This document shows positions 55,715 to 64,000 of a stretch of DNA of 64,000 bases, one piece after another; position 1 is the first letter of the stretch; each line of letters opens with the position of its first letter. Under the pieces are notes generated by a model, which saw only the letters and a program-made list of their open reading frames with translations, was not told where the DNA came from and did no database searches. Origin of the DNA: Symbiodinium natans (Eukaryota > Sar > Dinophyceae > Suessiales > Symbiodiniaceae); the NCBI GenBank assembly GCA_905221605.1, contig CAJNDS010002107.1, forward strand, positions 573,386-637,385, read 5' to 3'. A program made the translations under genes and the position numbers.

Positions 55715-56320
55715 TAGGTTGCCGACCGCAACGGCGCACGCGGTGGGGTGGGGCCTTCGTGTCGACGCTCCCGCTGTGGTTTCGCGCGAATTCCGTTGCG
55801 TTTCGACGCTCCCGCTGTGGTTTCGCGCGAATTCCGTTGCACTTCGATGCTCCCGCTGTGGTTTCGCGCGAGGCTTCTTCTGGGGGGGCCATGGTTTCGA
55901 CGCTCCCGCTGTGGTTTCGCACGAATTTCGTTGCGTTTCGATGCTCCCGCTGTGGTTTCGCGCGCATTCCGTTGCATTTCGATGCTCCCGCTGTGGTTTC
56001 GCGCGAATTCCGGCCTCTCGTGGCCTCTTCAGGCCTCTTCTGGGGGGGCCACTTAGGTTGCCGGCCGCAACGGCGCACGCGGTGGGGCGGGGCCTTCGTT
56101 TCGATGCTCCCGCTGTGGTTTCGCGCGCATTCCGTTGCATTTCGATGTTCCCGCTGTGGTTTCGCGCTCCGGCCTCTCGTGGCCTCTTCAGGCCTCTTCT
56201 GGGGGGGCCACTTAGTAATTAGGTTGCCGACCGCAACGGCGCACGCGGTGGGGCAGGGCCTTCGTTTCGATGCTCCCGCTGTGGTTTCGCACGAATTCCG
56301 TTGCGTTTCGACCAGGAAGG
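55715..56320. repeat. 41-bp GC-rich minisatellite, blocks 2-4
   Basis: Three further header-plus-unit blocks begin at about 55,716, 56,057 and 56,221. Each opens with TTAGGTTGCCGACCGCAACG (or GGCCGC). Two end in a tail of the form CTCGTGGCCTCTTCAGGCCT followed by CTTCTGGGGGGGCCACTTAG. The modular order header-units-tail is conserved with block 1. Confidence 0.85.
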
Positions 56321-56362
56321 GTGTGCGGTAAGACCACCTGGGGGCAGGATCAATAAAAACAC

Positions 56363-56621
56363 AGGGTTTAGGGGGGGTTTAGGGTTTAGGGTCAACCCTG
56401 CGGCTGGGTGCCGGGGGTTAGTATTATGGGGTAGCGATTTTGGGCCGGGCTTCAGCATCATGAGCATCAGCTGGGTCTTTTGGCCCCCAAGTTCCACACG
56501 CGTGCAAAGCCGAATCCCCCAGTGGTTGGCCACAGGCCTTTTTGACCCCAAGTTCCAGACGCAAAGCAGGCCTTTTTGACCCCAAGTTCCAGACGCAAAG
56601 CAGAATCCCCCAGTGGTTGGC
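56363..56621. repeat. Telomere-like words and a 34-bp tandem repeat
   Basis: GGGTTTAGGGGGGGTTTAGG continues into TTTAGGG at 56,363-56,392. A 34-bp unit (AGGCCTTTTTGACCCCAAGT and TCCAGACGCAAAGC) is tandem at 56,534-56,601. GAATCCCCCAGTGGTTGGC occurs at 56,512-56,530 and 56,603-56,621. Confidence 0.7.
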
Positions 56622-59600
56622 GTCTTTTTGACCCCCAAGGGAATTCGGCCCCCCACGAACTTTTGTAGTTTTTGTCCCCGGGAGTGTCGGTGCTCTTCTG
56701 GCCTTCTTTGGCCTTTTCTGGCCCTCCTCACTGTTTGGGGTCTATGCCATACTATGCCGGCATAATATTTATATGTATGCATACGTTTCCTTGTAGATCT
56801 GTAGGCAGTACTTGTTCTCTGTCATTATTTAAGTGACAGGTGCTTCTCAGTGTTGTGACCCGAGGTGGCCGAGGCCGAGCTTTTGGTGGATGATGTCAAG
56901 ACTTCTGCACCAAAAACTGACGTAGCGAGTTGACAGACCGCTTGCTGCGTAGTGCCGATACGATCTGCAGCGATATCTGCAGCTTCAGCCATTCTGATGA
57001 CTCAGAGTGCTCAATGGAAGACTCAAGGGCCCTCCTGTGGCCCAACAGGTTGCCCCAGTCACTTGACAGTGGGGGCTGGAACCGCGTGCACTTGATGTCG
57101 TCAGTACAGTAGCCTAAGATTTCGGAGGCAAAGCCCTGAACTGGGACAGCTCGGAATGCACGACATAAGAGCTCGTGGCGTCAGCGGCTCAAGCGCATGT
57201 TTGGCTCCTCAAGCGATCACAAGTGGTATGTTTCAGAAGCCACTAGGTCGTGTGACATAGTCGTTGATCGACGTGGGCGGCACAAGCTGCTTCGGACCAG
57301 GACTGTGCGCAGATGCTGTCGCATGCTCAGGCTTCACACGTTCAAACCAAGGGCTGCCCCGGTCCACCAGGCACAGGCATCACAAACTTGTATCCGGCAC
57401 TAACGACGACTTGCTCTGGGCCTGATCAGCATTTGCAACGCCGACTTACCTTGCCAGTTTGTTTGGATATCGATGTGCCAGCGTAGCGTAGGCAGTGTCG
57501 GCGAGCACTCGTGGAAGTACATTCAGCTTCCTCTCTCTTGTCGTCACAGTGTCTACATCCGCACGTCTCATGGGGACTCTTTTCTGTACATGCTGTGTAC
57601 ATGTGTGGGAGACACTACAGCTGGGAAGGCGGGGGCGGGGCTGGCGCTGCCTCCGCCTCCCCAATCCTCCGCATCAAATTAAAAGTAGCTAAGGCTAAGG
57701 TACTAGCTGCATTGACACGTTCGTTTCCATCGACTCAGCTTTCTCGGTCGTACAAGAGCAAGCCCGAAATGGAGGCAGATGGAGAACATGCGCGTCTGGC
57801 TGGACCATTCTAAGCTGCAGGTTCCCGCCGCGTTCTTGTCAATGAGTCCCATGATGGCCAGTGCTACCTGAATCACGTAACACGCTTCCCAAGACTGTTG
57901 TCTACGATTTTCTACGCATCCTGACGAACAACACTACATGCCCACCAGGGCCGCTAGGGTGCTGCCATGTGCTGTTCTATAAAGTCCGTGTTTTCCAGAC
58001 ACCCTTAGAATGCCTTAGCATAATAAGTAGTTGCATCGGGGCCTTCAACATTCACATGGCACCAAGGGACCGCGACTGTGGGGGTTATACCTCGCAGTGA
58101 TGTTGTATTTTCAGCAGGCCACTATACAAGGCGGGAGTGATGATTTCATTTACCTGGCTGCAGTCTCCATGTCCTCCGTGTCCCATAGCCTCCTTGTCGG
58201 CTGCCGAGCAAACCTATGCGAGACATGAACCCTAAGGAACCTATGCAGTGGCCAGCTGCAACGCGGTTGCGCTCCGCCTCGTGACGGTGGAATTGACATT
58301 GCAAGATGCCTACCACAATCTCCCCAAGTTATCCCCCACTTTGGCAATTGGAGGGAGGCAGGGTCACGGGTCCTGATGTGCCAATATCCCTCTCCATTTT
58401 TGGGTTTGTTCAGCTGGTTGGCCTTGAAGCTCAGGTTAAATGGCTGGCAGGACCCTCGACGCATGAAAATCCATGTTCCTTTCTCGCCTGTGTGTCCTGA
58501 CGTTGGTCAACCATGTGAGATGCCGGAGTTGCGAAGTCTCGTAGCGATCACAGATCCCAGGGACGTCAGGCATTGGCAGCTCCATTTTCCAGCCCCCCTA
58601 TAGTCCTAACATGCTGGGGATCCCAAGTCTGCGATATGCCCTGCGCACAACTCTGTGTGCCAACACACTGGCTTTTTGCAAAGACAGCTGCCGGCCATAT
58701 TGGCGTTCACCTAAAGGTCCGCGTCCGGGGATCTATTGGGATGGATCCTTGTCTAAAGATAGCCGCGCGAAAGTCCTGCGATGGGCCCGCGCGCACAGCC
58801 CGCTGGCTTCCCTACAAGCTGCCGGGGCATTGGCACCTCTGCTTTCTGGGTAGAGCACCCCGGGAGCGTCCTAAATCACGCGGAATGGCCGCGAACCGGC
58901 TGAAACTGCCAAAGCTTGAAAAAGCGCAGCCTTAAGCGCCAATTAAGCGCGGCGCTTCTTCGAAGCACAAAGGGGATGATCCTGGCTACAAATAAGATAC
59001 GTAAGCCATCAGAAATTCCAGGAAACCATTGTTTACTCCAACGTTGAACCACCGGCCGCATATCACCGTATATCGAAATTCAGGATCCCAGGACGAAAGT
59101 GTCGCATGCGAGTGCGAGCCTCGGCCAGTCTGGAGTGCGTGAGGGTAATGCAAAAGTTACAAAAGGCCATTGTCTTCCACGTTATATAAAGCAGACAGTT
59201 CATGGCAAGTTTAGGGCTAGAGGTCTGCAAAAAGCTGGCGAAAGAAACCACCAAAGACTTCGTGCAATTCGCGGAAGTTCTGATGTTATGCTCTGCGTGT
59301 GGTTGCTGATAGGATGATATAACGATATAGGTCCCGCGAAAATTCGTGAAAGTATCATGTGACTGACGGCTCTGCGATGCGGCTGCGTCCTGCAAAGAGC
59401 TAGTTGAAAACCGATTGAATTTGTTTGCTCTCCATGCCTTGCCGCTACAGTGCAGTGCGCGTATCTAGCAGTCACCTATTGCATCCCTGTCTCGCGGGCA
59501 TTCGCAGGCCTTCGCTAATGACTTCGAGGCGCGTCTTGTCAGCGTTGTCCAAGGGGAACTTGTTCTTTGGTTTTTTGGACTGACCTGCCGATACATTGTT

Positions 59601-59647
59601 ACATCATTGATCTCATGCGATCACTTCCGCAAATGTTCTACCGCCCC
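56622..59647. other. No assignable gene
   Basis: Exon-like plus-strand frames (57,197-57,403 with SSSDHKWYVSEATRSCDIVV; 58,611-58,853) are unsupported by splice structure or domain. No repeats of note. Confidence 0.4.
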
Positions 59648-60730
59648 AAGCTGCCATTCCCACGCCGGAACAGAACGGGGCTGATCCAAGCCCCTGCAGC
59701 CCCTGCGTCGCGCATCGATTGGGGAGGGCAAGCAAGTCTTGGCATGTCCTTGGAGTTCATATTCTGCTGCAAATGCGGCGCAGCATGTGCAGGATGTTGC
59801 CAGGTGGATCACGACATGCTGTCTAGTGTCATGCCAAGTGGGCCTTTCAGCGGTGCCGTGCAGTTTCAGCCAGGACGCTGCGTCCATTGTGCCGCTGCGC
59901 ACGTTCGTTCACAAATGGCTCTGATCCCTCGGGTAACACGGCGGCGACATCGTTGACACTGCTTGTGTTCATGCCAGCTGTCCAATCGGCTGAATGTTTT
60001 AATTGCTGAACCTTCCTGCGCCATCATGCGCAACCATATCTCGTTATTGATGGAGTTGACCTTCAGCGCGGCTTCTAGACGGCGGCAGCGCCTTGGCCCA
60101 GGAGCGAGATTTGGTCACTAAGCCCTAAGAAAACAGAGCACTCAAAGCTGAGCGCAGTGTGGCACTTTACCTGCGGGACTCTCTTTCGAGCTTTCAGGTC
60201 TCTCTGCAGGTTCTCGTTGAAATCCTCTGAGAGGGCTTCTGGGCGTCTTGTCGAGGCTCTTTGAGCCCCTCTTGGGGCCTTTAGGGCCTTCAGGTACCAG
60301 GAGACTTCAAAGAGTTGGCTGAGTAAGGCAAGACGTCTCACGCTTGGGCTTGAAAGCCAAACTCTCACGCTGCCCAGAGTTTCTGAATAAGCTCCACCTA
60401 CATGACTCCCGCTTCCTACTCCTTCTAATGGCTCTTTGTCTGGTTACGAAAGTGCTCTTCGACCACCTGAAGCTGCCATTCCCACGCCGGAACAGAACGG
60501 TGCTAATCCAAGCCCCTGCAGCCCCTGCGTCGCGCATCGATTGGGGAGGGCAAGCAAGTCTTGGCATGTCCTTGGAGTTCATGTTCTGCTGCAAATGTGG
60601 CGCAGCATGTGCAGGATGTTGCCAGGTGGATCACGACATGCTGTCTAGTGTCATGCCAAGTGGGCCTTTCAGCGGTGCCGTGCAGTTTCAGCCAGGACGC
60701 TGCGTCCATTGTGCCGCTGCGCACGTTCGT
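59648..60730 (+). repeat. 261-bp direct duplication, copies 822 bp apart
   Basis: 59,648-59,908 and 60,470-60,730 have the same length and differ at only four positions in the parts compared by eye. Downstream of each copy (59,935-60,090 and 60,825-61,035) similarity continues but is clearly lower, with GCGCCATC(A/G)TG and GGCTTCTAGACGGC retained. A plus frame is open in both copies (Cys-rich, CCKCGAACAGCCQVD), as is a minus frame. The 60,913-61,299 frame downstream is protein-like, unassigned. Confidence 0.85.
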
Positions 60731-61299
60731 CCACACACAGTTCTCGCGCGTCCTGCTGTGTTTACATGACACCTGCTCCTCGGAGTCAAAGAGGGCAAGT
60801 TGCAATCCTTGATGCAAATAAATGGCAGGGAACCACGCCGACGACGGCGTTGACGATGCTGCTGTTTGTGTTCATTCAAGTTGTCCAAGCAGCGGAATGA
60901 AATATTCGAATCGTGTCCCGCGCCATCGTGTACAACCATGTCTCTTTTTTGGTGGACTTGACATTGGAGCCTCTACGAGAGCGCTTGTCCCGAGCAGAAG
61001 GGCTTCTAGACGGCACCACTTTGGCCAAGGCCTGCGATGTGGTCGCCAAGCCAACAGGAGATAATCAATGCAAAGCTGCACGCAGTAGGGCAATTGACGC
61101 AACCCTTGCAAGAGACGATTGGATGGCAAAGATTTGCCTGGCGTCAGATTCCGCTCGAGCACGAACGGCACGCCGTGCAAGAGTCCATGTCAAAGCTATG
61201 TCGCCTGCTGAATACCTGGACGCCTTCCAGGGCAGCCCGGTGTCCGTCCGCACACGGGAGCATCTGCAGCCGCAGGCCTGTGTTGGGGAGGGGAAGTAA

Positions 61300-63134
61300 G
61301 CCTGCAAAACTCAGATTGCGCAGAGCGCCGGCGGACAAGTGAGAATTTTAGAATTCATTGGTGCCCAGAGGTTGGTCGCTAGCTTTCCGTTTTGTGCGCA
61401 AGCGCAGAGAGATCTGAGATGCTACTTGTTCTCGGTGCCGGTAAATCACTCGAAGCCCAACGCAGTCGGATCCTAGCTGCAAGAGGTATTGGTTTGGGAG
61501 GGTCTGGCGAAGGCATGCTACAGGGCACTCCGTAGTTTCAGCACGAGGTGCTAGTTCGCGTTAATGCTGCATGGGCTTGGTGTGTTGAGGGCTGTGCAGG
61601 TGCCCAAAGCGAGCACCATTCTGACAACACCATTCTGACAACTATAAGTTCCATGCGCAGTCGAAAAGGTAATTGCACTGCGTCAAGGCGGCAAAGCATC
61701 GTGCTCTTGCTCCGCAGATCTCCGCAGCTTTCCTCCCATTCCTCCCATCCGAGCTCTCGCGCCCCCTTCCGGGTGATCGCATGCAGGCCTGACTCTCTTT
61801 GCTGGCATTCCCTGTACTAGATTCGGGCATGGACTGCGCAGGTGTCGACAGCATGATTCTTTTCACAAACCCTGTGGCCGTAGCATCGTGCCCTCACAGT
61901 CAAATCGAACCTCGTCCTCTACCCCGATTAGCCCCATCTACGCCCCCGCCAGTGTCCCTATACTCCCTCCTGTCAAGATGGAACATCGAGGCCACGGGCA
62001 TAACTGAATCAGTCTGGGGCCTCGGAGGGCATGTCAGATAAGGCCGCGAAGGCTTACGGCAGCTGAAAGGCAGTGGGCCGGGCTGGCAGAGAATTCAGAG
62101 ACTTAGCTGTCAATGTTGGTGGCTGCGCGGAGGCAGATGCCCCGTATGCCCTATAGGCCTTGATGTCCCAAGCGACAGGGTGGCTGCATCTTGGCGGGCG
62201 ATGCCTTCCTTCAGAGATAGCACTGCGTTAGTTCAGCGGCAGCTCGGAACAAGCTCAAAACAGTGTTCTGTGGCTCCCCGTAGTGGCTACTCGCCTGGTT
62301 GGCAAGATGCCAGCGATGGCGCAGGCGGCACCAGTTTGTTCTTGCAGTATAGCATCTCAAACTTGAAGATTGTGCAGTTGGCGAAGGACAGTCAAGACCG
62401 CCACCACATGGGTTGTTCTCTTGGTCTTTCAGACGGGGCTCTTCTCGCAACACGCTCAGAGTGGAGTGCATTCAATTTGCTCAATTTGGGCAGGTGGTCG
62501 GGGTTAGTGACTGGGGCGCAGCTTGTGTCATGACTTGTCACCCGCCCACCTGATCTTGAAGAGCTCGTGCACTGCTCTTGCTGCTGCCCGTGGATGGACA
62601 CTACGTACGAGAAAGCTTTCTCATGGAACGAGTTCAGGCAGAATAGCAGAGAGAAGCAAAAGGTTCTCTCTGGTAGGAGTATTGCTTGCGGTCTCGCCCG
62701 GCTCTGCGTGAAGCACTTGTTGTTGCACCTGTGTTCTTTTGTGAGGCTGTTTCTTTGAGAGCGTCATCATCTTCGATGATGCAAAGTCTACATCTTCCTC
62801 TCGGCTCTGTGTCTGTTGTGTCACCCCTGTCAAGCGAGTCAGCTCTGCGATGGCTCGGGCAGGTGGTACTTCAACAGCACAGTTCCCAGTGAGATATGCC
62901 AGGACAGGCAGGAGCAGCACCTCCAGGCGCTCAACATCCCGTGAGCCAGCTCTAGAAGTAGCCCTGATCCAGGCCGTAAGGTCCGTGAGCAGCGCATCAT
63001 GTGATGGACGACGTTAGAGTTTGAGCTTCTGATGTCCAGCGTGCAGTGCTGGATGGTCCTGACGTCTCAACCCAGTATCAGCCTCGGGGACCCCGAGCCT
63101 GAAGAGACCGACATCGGTACTGTGGGCGCTCTAA
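61300..63134. other. No recognisable gene
   Basis: Short overlapping frames only. A small direct repeat CATTCTGACAACA(C/T) lies near 61,616 and 61,631. Confidence 0.45.
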
Positions 63135-63659
63135 GTGTCTAAGTTCAACGTTTTCAACAATGACTCAATACAAGTCTTCCTGGGTCGTGTTTGGGCTTCC
63201 CCAACTTCGTGCTTTCTCCAAGGCCAGGCTGTAGTTTGCTCCTCACCGCGGCATGGAATCAACAGCAAACCCCGGGTGATAAGCTTGGGTGCTTGGGAGG
63301 CGTTGGGAGTCACGATTGACCTGCAGGGGTACCGTGCCGTGCCATGCCTGGTCGTGCACACGAGCTTGGTGAGCCTGACGGTGCCTCACAGGACCAACAT
63401 CAACCGGCACAGACTACATAGTGTTACATCCATCCATATCTCACGCTCCGCAAGCCAAAGCGGCTGTGAAATGCGGATGTGGTGCAGCAAACACAGTGCC
63501 TGTTACAAGCATGTCGGCTTCGTGGACGTCGCCCTATTGAAAGGCCCTATTGCCCCTGTAACTTTGGATGCTGCGCGTTGGCTCCTGAAGCTGAGTGGGC
63601 TGTGGAGAACCAGTGAGGCAGAAGTCAAGCTGGCTTTTGTCAAGTCATCCTTTCGATGA
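63135..63659 (+). CDS. Unassigned 174-codon frame
   Basis: The middle and end are protein-like (NSKPRVISLGAWEALGVTID; VDVALLKGPIAPVTLDAARW), and the opposite strand is open over only part of the frame. It could be one exon of a host gene, since no start context or splice sites stand out. No domain is recognised. Bases 63,660-64,000 contain nothing assignable. Confidence 0.2.
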   Translation: MSKFNVFNNDSIQVFLGRVWASPTSCFLQGQAVVCSSPRHGINSKPRVISLGAWEALGVTIDLQGYRAVPCLVVHTSLVSLTVPHRTNINRHRLHSVTSIHISRSASQSGCEMRMWCSKHSACYKHVGFVDVALLKGPIAPVTLDAARWLLKLSGLWRTSEAEVKLAFVKSSFR

Positions 63660-64000
63660 TTGCTCCTTGCCGGCGATGCCTCATGCATCCCTTACTGCAT
63701 TGATCTGCACACTGCTGCTGACGATTGACTATCTTCAGCATGGAGATAGGCAAACGAGCAGTAGGCTATCATTTGTATTGAGCCCGCCCCTAGGGCCCTA
63801 GGGAGCGCAATTTTCCATTGCAGGGGGCTCCCTGAGACTGCGATGCAGGCTGGACCCTACAGGCACATGCACGTCTCTGCCCTGACCGTGCGGTGCTGAG
63901 CCAACTGAGCCGGCTTCTCCGTTTCATCGAAAGACGCCTGCAGAACAGAGCGCTTCCCCTCTCGCAGCTCTCGCCACGCCTGGCTTGCAGACGAGGGTGC

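Noticed and set aside
55395..56222. A 275-codon plus-strand protein and 222/219-codon minus-strand proteins
   Set aside because: They are open because the 41-bp minisatellite lacks stops in most frames. The repeated FDAPAVVSREFR-like peptides shift frame between copies because 41 is not a multiple of three.
33327..60730. A link between the ~820-bp array period and the 822-bp spacing of the 59.6/60.5 kb duplication
   Set aside because: The sequences are unrelated; the similar spacing appears coincidental.
1..64000. tRNA and rRNA genes
   Set aside because: No cloverleaf with a GTTCRANNC T-arm or extended rRNA similarity was found by eye; a covariance-model scan would be decisive.

Overview
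The window looks like nuclear DNA of a microbial eukaryote, most probably a dinoflagellate, with an AT-rich virus-like segment at its left end. The dinoflagellate assignment is an inference. It rests on very low gene density, abundant decayed simple repeats, TTTAGGG-type (plant/alveolate-style) telomere-like motifs, introns that start with GC as well as GT, and host genes that read only after removing introns. Another alveolate or alga is possible.

Bases 1-5,040 are a compact AT-rich block. It holds the tail of one gene, a small coiled-coil ORF with an apparent A-tract frameshift, a Cys-rich zinc-ribbon ORF, a 1,270-residue protein-primed family B DNA polymerase of the Polinton/adintovirus/Polinton-like-virus kind, and a second Cys-rich small protein. 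Two minus-strand genes share a GC-rich leader. Three genes end in AT-rich perfect hairpins that overlap their stop codons. Together these look like part of an integrated virus or virus-derived element. Bases 5,040-7,200 are still AT-rich and hold nested inverted repeats, a telomere-like tract, a short match to conserved 28S rRNA, a minisatellite framed by inverted repeats, and two unassigned ORFs.

From about 7,200 base composition rises abruptly and most of 7.2-32.7 kb shows no recognisable gene. It carries poly-C/G, GA, CA, TTCC, AAG and CAG/CTG tracts. At 32.7-38.0 kb is the most unusual locus. An exon for a Cys-containing, apparently extracellular domain runs into a Thr/Ser-rich tail. It is followed by an ~820-bp tandem array in which each unit carries two 33-nt, phase-0 candidate micro-exons encoding 11-residue Thr/Ser repeats behind GC-AG introns, and then by a final Thr-rich 75-nt exon.

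Two further host genes are convincing or likely: a two-exon TIR-like gene (44.68-45.37 kb) and a two-exon secreted pectin acetylesterase/Notum-family hydrolase (47.57-48.81 kb) with intact Ser-Asp-His positions. From 49.5 to 56.6 kb the window is dominated by non-coding structure: a period-3 low-complexity block, three fold-back elements rich in A/T tracts, a 149-bp hairpin, 41-bp GC-rich minisatellites and palindromic CTCGAAATTTCGAG repeats. At 59.6-60.7 kb a 261-bp segment is duplicated at 98% identity. The rest shows no assignable gene. Most long open frames in this part come from GC content or microsatellites and were not annotated.
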